30,335 bases of DNA from Chara braunii (Eukaryota > Streptophyta > Charophyceae > Charales > Characeae), in the NCBI GenBank assembly GCA_003427395.1, contig BFEA01000325.1:539073-569407 (forward strand). The letters are read 5' to 3'. The translations under genes were made by a program, and so were the position numbers. Shown in pieces: positions 18,966 through 29,164 of the stretch (positions are counted from its first letter, which is position 1; each line of letters starts with the position of its first letter). Under the pieces are notes generated by a model. It was given only the letters and a program-made list of their open reading frames with translations. It was not told where the DNA came from and made no database searches.

Positions 18966-20092
18966 CAGACTTACTTGGTGCGCTGTTCACTGAGTTTGGG
19001 CCTGCGGACGATGTTACTTTATCCTTGGTGGAAGCCTATCGTGAGGATCTGTTTATGGTTGAGATCATCCGCAGACTCGATGCAAAGGACAAAGTGACTT
19101 CTGTCGAGTTTGAGTTGGTCAACGGCCTGCTGTTCCTTGAGAAGGTCGGGAATAAACGTTTGTGTGTGCCTAATCGGGAATCTTTGCGTAGTTTATTTTT
19201 AGGTGAGTGTCATGATGCCACACGACATTTTGGTTATAAGAAGACTGCATCCAATTTGCTACAGCAGTTCTGGTGGCCCACAATGATGAGAGATGCCAAG
19301 CTGTACGTGGAGACTTGCCAAGTGTGTCAGAGGGACAAGCCAAGTACACGGGCCACTCTTGGGCTTCTCAAGCCCCTTCCGATACCAGAAAGGTTGGGTG
19401 AGAGTCACCAGCAAGAGCGGAATGCGATATGTCTATGTCATTGTGGATAGGTTTAGTAAGTATGCTAGGTTAGTCGCAATGTCTGCAACAGCCAAAACCG
19501 AGTATGTGATTAAGTTGTTCAAAGAAAACTGGGTCAGGGATTTTGGATTGCCAAAGTCTATAGTTAACAACAGGGATGTTCGATTTACCAGTGAACTGTG
19601 GAAGGCCGCATCTGCAGAACAGGGGACACAACTGCAGATGACCTCCGGGAATCATCCAGAGGCAAATGGGCAAGCAGAGCAGCTGAACTGCGTTGTACAA
19701 CACCTGCTGAGGCACTACATCAAGCCCAATCAGGTGGACTGGGATGAGAAACTTGCTCTCATCGCCAGCTTGTACAGCAACGATGTGCACAGCGCAACCG
19801 GGGTGAGCCCTAACAGCCTGCTACTGACCTTCAAGCCTAGACTGCCCCTAGACTTTCTACTACCTGAGAACCAGCCGACCGCTGCACCTGGCACACTAGA
19901 ATTCGCCTACCGACATGAGCAATTGCTATAGCAAGTGGTGGAACAGATGCACAAAGCACAGGCGGTAATGATAGAATCTGAGAACAGACACCGCTGTCCA
20001 TCGACATTTCAGGTAGGAGATAGAGAGTTTGGGTTAAGTCCTCTGAACTGGGCAGGAGCACGGTATCTCCCGCAAGTTCATGCCACAGTACT
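18966..20092 (+). pseudogene. Ty3/gypsy integrase, catalytic residues lost
   Basis: Integrase joins element DNA to the host chromosome. The N-terminal HHCC zinc domain is complete: H in 'GECHDATRHFG' (both H) and C-x2-C in 'ETCQVCQ' (about 19205-19330). After 'LLKPLPIPERLGES' the frame shifts near 19400 and the segment that in relatives holds the first catalytic D (MDFI-type motif) is missing. The reading resumes at 'TSKSGMRYVYVIVDRFSKYA'. The second catalytic position reads N in 'SIVNNRDVRFTS' (AAC 19569-19571) where relatives have D. The E in 'GQAEQLN' remains. TAG at 19929 follows 'HEQLL'. Further shifts break the C-terminal GPY/F-type region near 20030-20100. Two of three DDE residues are gone. 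Confidence 0.87.
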
Positions 20093-20500
20093 TTGGACCC
20101 TGGGGAGGTTCTAGATGTTGTTGGGGATGATTCGGACGGGCCGTCATATGTAATACAGATCCCTGGTCACCTTCGCACTTGCCCTGTCTTTCACGCCTCC
20201 AAGCTCGCACCTTCCAAAGAAACTGATCAGTTTCCCTCTCGTCGCTCAATGCTGCCCCCGACCATGGATGGAGAGGTCGACATCGACGACATCGTGGATC
20301 ACAGAGAACTGCCAGTTCCAAGACCAACAGGAAGGGGACGTCGTCCAGAGTCGAAACTGCAGTATCGCGTTCGGTTCAGACATCACACTGATCCAAAGGA
20401 GGACCAATGGTTTACAAGGGAGGAACTGATGCAGACCGCTCCGCAGGTTGTCACTCAGTATGAGAAGTCTCTGCAGAAAGGAAAGAGCCAGCTTGAATGA
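20093..20500 (+). pseudogene. Integrase C-terminus with chromodomain-like module
   Basis: This frame starts in the integrase tail ('EVLDVVGDDSDGPSYVIQIP', then 'CPVFHASKLAP', the usual VFHVS-type block) and ends in a chromodomain-like module: 'VDIDDIVDHRE', 'LQYRVRFRHH', 'DQWFTREELMQTAPQVV'. Chromodomains in chromoviruses bind histone marks and steer integration. The first aromatic cage position is not obvious here, as in the less conserved group of retrotransposon chromodomains. TGA at 20498-20500 lies 40 bp before the 3' LTR, so this is the natural end of pol. The residue-level fit is by eye. Confidence 0.75.
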
Positions 20501-20526
20501 TGGAACTTCTCAGAGAACTCTAGAAG

Positions 20527-20540
20527 TACGGAGGAGGGAA
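20527..20540 (+). other. Polypurine tract
   Basis: ACGGAGGAGGGAA directly precedes the TGTGAGGC that opens the 3' LTR. It is the expected plus-strand DNA primer site. Confidence 0.85.
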
Positions 20541-21442
20541 TGTGAGGCACAAGGCCTCGACGAGCCCTATCGGGCCCTGTTTCCAGCAATGCCGGGCGCC
20601 CTAAGTGAAGGCAGGCCCGACCAAGGACAAGAGGCCTATTTTGGACTACCTCGCAACTGGGAAAAATTCAGGCAGTTGCGCAGCGCCAGTTGGTTGAAAG
20701 CGCCCCAGGCCCTGGCTCCCTTTTTCAGATGTATCTGAGGCAGGCCCTGGGCCAGAGACACAACATGGTCCGAACGCAGGCTGTGGGCAGTTGAACACGA
20801 GTAACCGCTCTAGGCCCTGGGCCTGATTCCCTGGTCCGGGGCTCAGCCACTTGGGGCCTACCGGAAGCTTCTGGGCAGGGGCCCAGCGCAGCCAGGCCGC
20901 ACGCAGCGGGCAGGCTACTTCCACATAGGAAAGTGCCTGCCCCCACATTTGGCATTTGGGCACTTGCTACATGCTGCGCAAGCGCTGCTGCACTACGGGC
21001 AGGCAAGCGCCCACGTGCTCACAGGCGAGCAAGGGATACGCAGGCAGCCATAGCCGAGCTGGCCTGTGAGGTGCTGGATGGGGCGCATGGTGGTCCTTGG
21101 GTACGCGTGGCATCTGTGTGGGGGTTCGAGGTTGTGAGTGATGCGAGAGACATACCTGGTGCTTGAGGTGAACGGCATTGGCCGAGATCCGCTCGTACTT
21201 CGGGGAGCTGTTGACATCACCAACGGCATTGTAGATAGGCTAGATAGGATCTGTCATTTGTAGTCTGGGCGGAGAGCGCCAGATAGGAAATCGACATTGG
21301 TTCTTTGTTGATGATGATGAGACTATTCCAACACTGTCACTTGTGAGCCTTTGCTGTGCTCTTATTTGGTGGAACTCGAGTTGCAATTCTGCTTTTGGTT
21401 CGAGGTCATGACTATCTGGTTTCATGTGTATGATGCTGCTTG
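20541..21442 (+). repeat. 3' LTR, first part (902 bp)
   Basis: Matches 13590-14492 of the 5' LTR. It ends in GATGCTGCTTG, where a plus-strand T run starts: the LINE insertion point. It keeps 14 bp (AAGCGCTGCTGCAC type, near 20980) that the 5' LTR lacks. Confidence 0.93.
21432..21442. other. LINE target site duplication, left copy
   Basis: GATGCTGCTTG. The right copy at 26193-26203 is GATGCTTCTTG, one mismatch. The intact 5' LTR has this sequence once (14468-14478), which confirms it is a duplicated target. Confidence 0.92.
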
Positions 21443-21844
21443 TTTTTTTTTTTTTTTTTTTTTTAATAATTAAAGAGGTCCATATGGTCCTGGTTCCATA
21501 TCCATTCTGGGGAGCGTCAGTCCGGTTCCTATTCCCCCGACAAGTCAAAAACAGATTACATCATATTACCCACTCAACGCTTCCTTCCGTCTGGCCGAAG
21601 GACCCCTGATCAGCATTGATGCTCCTTCTAAGGAGGATTGACTGTCAGCTCGCCCTGACCATTTGTTCCTCTCAGGCTTCTATTTAGAGCTTGTCGAATA
21701 AGTCCCTGTAATACGAGAACAGTGGGGGGGTCCACTCTGTGCTCTGTTGCTTGTCCTTGTCTTTCCCTGTGTGTCCGGTCCTCTTTTTGTTGATCACAAT
21801 TCAGATCCTTCTGCCAGGTCTCCCGGCATGTATCCTCGTGGTCT
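21443..21844 (-). other. LINE 3' untranslated region and A tail
   Basis: Sequence between the last ORF2 frame (ending near 21845) and the T run. On the minus strand the last bases before the tail are AATTATT, then 22 A. No long open frame. Confidence 0.75.
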
Positions 21845-23459
21845 TCATACTTCAGCCTGGTGCCATTTCTTCCATCTCAGTATATTGTCTACTATCGTTG
21901 CCACCTTGCCTTTTAGCAACCAGTTCCTTATGAAAGTCCATTTCTTGGTTGCTTGTCTTTCTGGTCTGTGACTCGTAGAGTTTGCTATTCTCCGCCATCT
22001 GCTCCTGATTTCTGTCTCTGCCATGCTCAGCAGTAGTGACCACATTTCTTTTTTTGCCACCTCTGTTCCCTCGATTGTCTGAGTACATCTGCATTTCCAT
22101 ATCACCCACGGTGCCAGCTTCCTGAGTAGGGTGAATCATGCTTCCCTGCTGCCTGTGATGTTGCTGGGGATGTTAGTTAGAAGTAGGATAGAGATAGGGG
22201 GGATGTTTGGGGGGGGGGGCAGCGAACAGCAATGACCATAGCTCGCGGATCTTCTTCCATATCCAGATTGCTTCAGGGCAGAAGAGGAGGCGGTGGGGGA
22301 TGTCTTCGGGTGAGTCGTTGCTGCACATTGAGCAGCATGCCGAGCTATCAGAATCAGAATGTTTCCTTCTCTCGTGTAATCATTGGTTGACTGGCAGGGC
22401 TGCATGTGTTATTAACCATTGCATACTTTGGATTCTACTTGGTCTGATGAGAAGGTACTTGGTCCCTGTGATGGTGATGGGGGTCGTGGTATCTAGGTTC
22501 AGTATGGTTCTCCATTTCTCTGCCAGCCTTGAATTCGGGTCCCTGGTTTGTAGTCCGAGGTTGTACCCAAACTTTACATCATATTCTGTTATCCTTCTCG
22601 ATTTACTGGCGGCACCCAGATCCCAGATCCATTCCTTTGGGCCGAATTCCAACTCGTTGATGCTGAGTTCCGGCGGGAATATAACCCAGGGTGTCTTGTG
22701 AGAGACTCTAACCTTCCTGAGAAGGTAGGTTTCTATTTGTCCGTTCTGTGGTGTTTTGTTTAGGATCTCTAGTTCAGATAGGCCGTGTTTGATGATGGGG
22801 TAGGATACGAACTTGGCCTGGTAGTTGATTAAATCCGGTTTTGACACAAAACGGTAGGCTTTCTTTGGTGGGGTCTGTGTGATGAGCAGTCCCCAGTCTC
22901 CTGATTTCCACATATGTGTCTCTTTTAGGAGGGTCGTCCATGGGAGGGAAATGCTTTGGAGGATTTCGGACAGGTTGGTGGTCAGTAGATGGCAGCCTTT
23001 GAAGGGAGTGTGGAGGTCCTGCGCGGTGAGCCATTCTTGTCGGTCTTCGGATCACAGATGTTCGACCTGCCATACTCCTCTCTCCACCCATGACAGCCAT
23101 CTGCGGTCTGCCCTCTGTGTCTTTGCAGAACAGGAGTTGCCATAGGACTTCCTCTTTGTTGCTCGGGGGGACTTTCTTTTCTGGCATCAGTCAGCGCCAG
23201 GTCTTCAGGATCAGAGACCAGTAGGGGGTGGGTGTAGTGGAGGGTTGAATGGGGGTCACTGGGTTAGTTTTCCTTGCTGGTCTCCCCGATTTGATTGTCC
23301 ACTCCTTTGCCATAATCCAGAATAGGCCACTCATGTTCGGTGGGGTCGCTGCTGGTGCCAAACTCCTTATGCTGTCTATCGCCATCGCGGTCCACGGGAG
23401 GGCTTGTTTGGTTAAGATTTTGATTATCCATTTGATTATTTGATTTGGAGGGCGATCGT
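21845..23459 (-). pseudogene. LINE ORF2 C-terminal region with CCHC finger
   Basis: Three or more registers must be joined. 'AIDSIRSLAPAATPPNMSG' (about 23385) follows RT, then a frame at 22774-23187, then the long frame 22380-22913 ('WGLLITQTPPKKAYRF' to 'WLITHAALPVNQ'). TGA at 22380-22382 interrupts it, and in the same register comes a zinc-binding motif C-x2-C-x9-H-x4-C ('CSMC...HRLLFC', about 22276-22335), typical of plant LINE RT tails. A later frame (21845-22105) with 'IWKCRC' and many K, R and E residues closes the protein. The finger is thought to bind nucleic acid during target-primed synthesis. Confidence 0.8.
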
Positions 23460-24948
23460 TTCCTGTTTAGGGTCGATTATACCTAGCCCTCCTTGTGGTT
23501 TCCTGATGACAGTTTGCCTTAGCCCTCCTTCTTGTGGTTTCCTGATGACAGTTTGCCAAGCCACCTTGTTTATGCAGGTGGTTGTTGGGGTCGCCAGTCC
23601 ACAGATAGCACCTGGCTCTCGCCTTCAACTTCTTTAGGTCATCGTTGGGGGGGAACCATATGAAGGCCATGTACCATAAGGTGCAGAATACTACTGCGTT
23701 GATAATCAGGGATCTCCCTAGTAGGGAGGCCTGGGCTTTGTTGCAGGTGGCTAAACGGGTTATTGCTCTGGTGAGTAGTGACTCCCCCATCCCTTGCCAG
23801 ATGTTGTCCCTGTTTACCATGATGCCTAGATATCGAAGTGCTTGATCGCCTGTATTCCATGACATTGGGGTGGATGGGTCTGGGAGTTGGGGGGGGGTGC
23901 CTTCTGCGGGCCACCACCCTTCCATTGTCAGCCAGTTCACCTTCATTTCTGAGGCGAGTTTGAAGGCTTCCATGGCGCGGGCCAGGGCCTGGAAGGAGGA
24001 GTTGTTAGCGCGGATGAGGACCGTGAGATCGTCTGCGAACAACTGTGCAGTGGGGAGAGCAAAGTTGTGGAGGGGGTTGTAGTTTTGTTCGGTGAGGCAG
24101 TCTATGGATGGATCCTTGCGCAGGAAAGATGTGATGGCTTCCATTGTGAACAAGCATATTGGGGGTGCAAGGGGTTCACCTTGCCAGACGGATCTCGATA
24201 TTGGGTAGGTTTCTGACAGTATTCTGTTTATTTGCACCCTACCCGTGACATCCCCATACAGTACCTTAACCCATTCTCTGAAGTTTGGGCCGACTCCCAT
24301 CTTCTCCATGCAGTTGTGGAGGAAGTCCCAATTGACTTGATCCTACGCCTTTTCAAAGTCGAAGAATAAGATCGCTGCTTGCACTCGTTTTTCCGTGATC
24401 TTCTTTGTCGCCTCGTTTAGAGCCATCACGTTATCCAGAATGTATCGACCCGGGATGAATCCAGCCTGGTCGATGTGAAAGCAATTATCTGTTAGTTTTA
24501 TGATTCTGTTGGCTAATGCTTTTGCAAGGATTTTGTACGGCGTTGTGAGAAGTGAGATTCGTCTGTAGTTCTTGAGGTCCTCCTTGTCTCCCTTTTTGTA
24601 TATTAGTGACACTACGCTGGTGCTTAGAAATTGACCCAGGCCTCTCTTTTCCCTGTTGTCGTTGATGAAGTTCAAGAGGTCGTTGTCCAATGTTGGCCAG
24701 AACTGGATCCAGAATTCTTTGGATAAGCCATCAATTCCTGGTGCTTTGTCGTTTTCCATCTGGGATAAGGCTACGTGCAATTCCCCTATGGTGATTGGTT
24801 TGTCCAAGTCCTTCGTTTGTTCTTGGGTAATCGTTCTCTCTAGGTAGGTCATCGTGTGTTGGCGGGCGTTGATATTTGATGTTGGAGGGGGGGAGGGGGT
24901 TTTGGACTCGTAGAGGTCGGCGTAAAAGGACCTGGCTATTCTTACCAT
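23460..24948 (-). pseudogene. LINE reverse transcriptase domain, broken
   Basis: RT copies LINE RNA at the nicked target. In order: 'ARSFYADLYESK', 'MENDKAPGIDGLSKEFW' (domain 0-1), 'VVSLIYKKGDKEDLKNYRRI' (motif 2), 'AGFIPGRYILDNV', 'ILFFDFEKA' (motif A). There TAG (24343-24345) replaces the Y of the usual FDFEKAYD, and reading goes on in frame with 'DQVNWDFL'. Then comes 'WQGEPLAPPICLF', where relatives have RQGDPLSP, and the catalytic FADD (24028-24039). A one-base loss near 23555 and a 36-bp tandem duplication (23485-23557) spoil the 'GGLAKLSSGNH'-type block. The metal-binding residues themselves are kept. Confidence 0.92.
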
Positions 24949-25261
24949 GTTTGCGCCGACTGACTTTGTCGTCCCTGGTCTGCTGGGTCCTTCAGCCCCT
25001 CGATTGTGTTGTTCTTTGTGTTGGCCTTGATCTTGGAGAAAAAGAATTTGGACATAGATTCATTCAGGGTGTAGTCATTCATTCGGGCGCGTATCTGTAG
25101 GCCTCTGAGTTCCCATCTTCTCTATTCATTTAGTTCATCCTTGGTAGATTGGAGTAGGTTGTGGTAGGAGTTAGAGGGATCAGATGCTAGGTTGGTTTCT
25201 GCAATGTCGAGTATGATTTGTAATTCCTCCTTCCTGTGTTTCCTCAATGACATGGTGACCC
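24949..25261 (-). pseudogene. LINE ORF2 linker between endonuclease and RT
   Basis: Reads 'SLRKHRKEELQIILDIAET', 'STKDELNE', then TAG at 25122-25124, then in the same frame 'RRWELRGLQIRARMNDYTLN' and 'SKFFFSKIKANTK'. A frameshift separates this from the RT frame starting at 24948, and another near 25270 separates it from the endonuclease frame. Confidence 0.75.
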
Positions 25262-26192
25262 CTATGAGACCGTCTGAGACAGGTCCATATAGCTGTCTAT
25301 GAACCATTTGTGCGTGTCTTGGCGTTTCTTCTCGTCTTGCTGTATGAACCACCAGTTCCATCTGACTGCCTCGGTCATGCGTTCAATGGAGAGGAGTGCG
25401 TTGTTAAGTCTAAAGAAGCCTTGTCCTTTTTCTACCGGAGAGTTGAAGTTAAGGAGGAAGTAGGTTGGTTTGTGTTCGAGCCCCTTAAAGGCTGCTGCTG
25501 GTAGGATACCGGCCTCCTTGATTGCTCCCTGTACCATGTCTGAAATTACGAAGAAATCAATTCGTGATAGCGATGTGTGGTTAGATCGGTTCCTCTTGAC
25601 TAGGGAGAAGGCTTTCTTGCGTGGGTGGAGGATTCGGAATGGGTCGACCAGGTCGAACTCTGTCATGATGTTCCGTATGTGTGTGCTCGCTTGTGTGGAG
25701 CCCAACAGCACTGCCCGAGAAATGCGATCCAGGCTAGGGTCCATCGTAGTGTTCTAGTCACCTCCGATAATTAGCGGCATCGAGGTCGGGAGAAGCGATT
25801 TGATGTGGTCGAAGAAGGCTAGGCGTTCGGCTTCCGTGTTGGGGGTGTATAGGTTTAGGATTCTGATCTCTTCCCCTTGCCATGTTATTTGGATCCATGA
25901 CCATCTTCCTTCCGCCGTGTCTCCTTCGCCATTATTTACCAGACCCTCAGACCAGATTTTGGAAGTAGTTGGTATGAGGATTGTTGTGCCTCGGTTGCTT
26001 TGGTCCGCTTTGTTAGACCATAGTGAGAAAGGGCATCCCCATAGGCTTTTCTCCAATGTCCTCTTTATTCCGGTGTGGTTAGTGAGGTTGGATAGGTCGG
26101 TCTCTTGTAGGAGAATGATGTCGGGTTTGGGCTTTCTTTTTTCTGTGAGGCCGAGTCTGATGTCTCGTAGTTTGTCGTCTTCGGTGAGAATG
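25262..26192 (-). pseudogene. LINE APE-type endonuclease, 5' truncated, broken
   Basis: The endonuclease nicks target DNA to prime reverse transcription. Visible motifs: 'KPDIILLQETDL' (catalytic E in QET), 'NRGTTILIP', 'ILNLYTPN', 'LIIGGD' then TAG (25754-25756) in place of the residue between D and N of the GDxN motif, then 'NTTMDPSLDR' in the same frame, 'LSRIDFFVISD', and 'LEHKP' where relatives have SDHKP. The N-terminal strand with the first catalytic N (SWNVRG-type) is missing because the element is truncated. The open frame runs on upstream into LTR sequence and would begin at an ATG in the LTR (26216-26218), which is an accident of insertion. Confidence 0.9.
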
Positions 26193-26203
26193 GATGCTTC
26201 TTG
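26193..26203. other. LINE target site duplication, right copy
   Basis: GATGCTTCTTG, one mismatch to the left copy at 21432-21442. The LTR continues without a gap after it. Confidence 0.92.
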
Positions 26204-26238
26204 GTTTCTGGAATTCACTATCGCTCATTTTCCTTGCA
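26204..26238 (+). repeat. 3' LTR, last part (35 bp)
   Basis: GTTTCTGGAATTC, then ATCGCTCATTTTCCTTGCA, matches 14479-14513 with one difference. Beyond CA the match to the 5' LTR and PBS region stops, and the CAAC duplication begins. Confidence 0.95.
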
Positions 26239-26542
26239 CAACACTGCTTCTTCCCATTGAGATGGCCTGCTATGTACCTAGCTCGCTTCAGCTGTGGTCA
26301 AGAGGAGTGAAAAGGTCCTCACAGTGCTCTAGATGCATCTGGATTCCTTCGTGCCCCATACAGTCAGTCGCGGTCAAGAAAAGCCAAGCGAAAGAGCCGC
26401 AGTACATTCAGCAGCTATGGTGAAGAAAAAAAAAATGTCCCTGCGTGACTGATATAGAAGCCTCCCCCCTGCTCTCACTTGTATTCGAATGGTGGAAGGT
26501 CGTGGATCCATCACAAATGGCGAAGAAAACCAAAAATATGCT
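26239..26542. other. Flank of the Ty3 element, no recognisable gene
   Basis: The first four bases, CAAC, are the right copy of the Ty3 target duplication. The rest carries a short A run (26425-26434) but no gene or RNA signal I recognise. Confidence 0.5.
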
Positions 26543-26664
26543 ACTGCCGGTCGTCTAAACCCGCCCCTAATGTACAAACATTTCGAGGAAGCCAAAAACA
26601 TCCTAGTGTCGGTTGTCGAACCCCGCCACTACTGTGCACTTGTATTCAAGCATTTCAAGGAGCC
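26543..26664. repeat. Direct repeat pair, about 55 bp
   Basis: TGCCGGTCGTCTAAACCCGCC to CATTTCGAGGAAGCC (about 26545-26593) and TGTCGGTTGTCGAACCCCGCC to CATTTCAAGGAGCCC (about 26606-26664) are diverged copies in tandem, the second with an insertion of about 10 bp. Confidence 0.7.
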
Positions 26665-26718
26665 CATGTGTGCATAGCAGAGGGCGCGCTTGCACTGGCC
26701 CTCTGTGCGCTGCATGCC

Positions 26719-27080
26719 GTGTTCCCATGTTCCAGTGGAAGATTCATCTGCACGTCCGACAAGTAGTGAAGCGAGCCCAAGTAGTCAAGTGAGCCTTTGT
26801 CGCAATGATTACCAAAGTCCAAAGTGAGAATGAATCTTCCGCAAGAATATGGAAAGGTGCAGTGCCTTACTTCGTCTTTTGTCCAGGCACTGAGTAGTGA
26901 AGCGAGGCCCTCAAAATATGGCGGTGTATCTTCCCATATTCTAGTGAAAGATTCATGCCTATTTTGCACATTGGGTAAGTAGAGGAGCGAGGCCAAGTGG
27001 CGGAAAGACAAAAAAACATGGTGTTGCATCTACCCATGTTCTAGTAAAAGATTCGTGCTCCTTTTGCACATTGGGTATTT
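26719..27080. repeat. Repeat cluster: three direct copies, one inverted copy
   Basis: The core CCCAT(G/A)TTC(C/T)AGT(G/A)(G/A)AAGATTC occurs in direct orientation near 26723, 26933 and 27031. It occurs inverted at about 26826-26860 (GAATCTTCCGCAAGAATATGG). Copies 2 and 3 extend to a unit of about 100 bp that includes AGCGAGGCC and TTTTGCACATTGGGTA. AGTGAAGCGAG(G/C)CC links copies 1 and 2. No protein is recognised. It could be a decayed foldback element or a regulatory or structural array. Confidence 0.75.
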
Positions 27081-27930
27081 CCATTCAACCTGGTCTGTCT
27101 GGTTTCCAGTTCGGGTCTGTTCCTGCACCAACGAAAAAAAAGAGGGATCGAGATCATACGGGCATCCTTTGTACTTGTATTCGGTCAGCGCAGGCCCGAA
27201 ACAAAACCCGCCACAGAAAAACGACAACACAGTGCCACCAAAGCAGCCCCGGCCGGTACTCCCGTTAACTGTGGGGGACAAAACACGAAACACCGAGACA
27301 GCGCGCCAGCTGTCCTGGAAGGGACGCACAGCACGCGTGGAGATGTAACTCGGTCCACATCGCAGGACTGCAGAGCGGGGCTCGCGTTCCCCTGCCTACG
27401 CTTTTTCGTGGGCCTGTAGGGGGGCATTACGTCCGACGCGCTTATCAAAGGAGTGTACTTTCCACAGAAACATAACAGGTGGGCAAATGGAACAAAGGAA
27501 GAGGGCGAAGATAGGATAACAAAGGACACAATATTTCAGCTTGGAAACAAAGAGCAATAAGACAGGGACAATGAAGGGCCCGCTTTGTGAATATGGTCAG
27601 GCAGATTCATTATCAGTAGGGGAAAAAAAGATGTCCACGAACAAAACGCATTCATCCTGGTACTTGAGAACAGTACATTCTTGGGAAACCAAAGAAAACA
27701 ATGTGTCCACGCAGTCAAGACTAGAATGGCCCATGCCGACAGAGAGTTCCCACCGCACGGGTAGCGCACTACGATCCAATACCGGACCAAGCCAACAAGC
27801 AGCAACGTTGACAGTGGACCAGCCCGAACACCCCCCCACGGTTGACGCCATCGCTTCACCGGCCAGGAGGGGAAGCGCGGCGGGGGTAGGTGCCTCTGTG
27901 TGGCGGTGCCATGTGATAGAAGCAAAGGCG
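27081..27930. other. No recognisable gene
   Basis: Several overlapping frames of 90-200 codons exist on both strands (for example minus 27597-28280 and plus 27541-27945), but they overlap each other and carry no domain. I treat them as chance. Confidence 0.45.
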
Positions 27931-28209
27931 GTTGGAGGGCGATAGCTATAGCGTAGCGGACGGGCGAAGGGGCGCATCCACACAAACACCGTGGAAAGCA
28001 ACAGGTCAGTGGAAGAGCTTGAATAAAGTAAGACGAGTGCACGTGGAACGAAGAGAGGTGTCGGGGCGATCATATCAAGGAGGGAACATGGACAAGATGG
28101 ACATAGTGGATGAGGAAGGCCGCCGGAGGATGATAGCTGTAGCGGAACAGAAGGGCGAAGGTGCACATCAGAACGAACACCGTGGAAAGCAACGGGCCAG
28201 CGGAAGAGG
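27931..28209. repeat. Direct repeat, two copies of about 88 bp
   Basis: GATAGCTATAGCG, GGGCGAAGG, ACACCGTGGAAAGCAACAGG and AGTGGAAGAG (27931-28018) recur as GATAGCTGTAGCG, GGGCGAAGG, ACACCGTGGAAAGCAACGGG and AGCGGAAGAG (28123-28209), about 190 bp apart. About 100 bp of other sequence separates them. Confidence 0.85.
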
Positions 28210-28814
<605 letters not shown>

Positions 28815-29108
28815 TTGTGGGTTTTATGGCTGTGACAGACCAGTTTCACAGACTTACTGCCATTCTTGCGAGGGGTTTGGACCAACAGTCTGGTTGGCCT
28901 GGAGGGTTGGTGTGAGTGAAGGTGACCACTTTTCTCAGGGGTATCGCTAACTCTGGGCAGTGTGGCGAGTCCTTATCCATCAGTCAAATGCATCCTGGGC
29001 TGACTGTCAGGTTTCAACCTCCTGAGGAGTCGGTTGAAAGTCCGATGAAACAGTCTGGCACAGCCATGCTTCTTTTGTGGAGTTGTGTATACTGAACATG
29101 ACAAAACA

Positions 29109-29114
<6 letters not shown>

Positions 29115-29162
<48 letters not shown>
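29115..29162. repeat. (CA)24 microsatellite
   Basis: Uninterrupted CA array after ACACG. The frames through it (poly CV on the minus strand) are artefacts. Confidence 0.97.

Positions 29163-29164
<2 letters not shown>

Larger units (their letters stand above)
21443..26192 (-). mobile_element. 5'-truncated L1-type LINE, 4,750 bp
   Basis: A non-LTR retrotransposon in minus orientation. Its 3' end is the 22-bp plus-strand T run (21443-21464), its A tail. ORF2 domain order is APE endonuclease, RT, CCHC finger, as in plant L1 elements. The 5' end falls inside the endonuclease, so ORF1 and the first part of ORF2 are missing, as is usual when reverse transcription stops early. Both ends are fixed by comparison with the uninterrupted 5' LTR and by the duplicated target. 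It carries several stops and frameshifts and is inactive. Confidence 0.95.
13590..26238 (+). mobile_element. Ty3/gypsy LTR retrotransposon interrupted by a LINE
   Basis: A complete element structure: 5' LTR, initiator-Met PBS, gag, protease, RT, RNase H, integrase, chromodomain, polypurine tract, 3' LTR. Domain order PR-RT-RH-IN and the terminal chromodomain place it among chromovirus-like Ty3/gypsy elements. Without the LINE and its duplicated target the element is about 7.9 kb. By eye the LTRs differ at roughly 6 percent of positions over their first 470 bp, plus a 14-bp indel, so the insertion is not recent. Premature stops, frameshifts and lost catalytic residues mean it cannot move by itself. 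The boundaries are set by TG...CA ends, flanking CAAC, and the point where the two LTRs stop matching. Confidence 0.92.
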
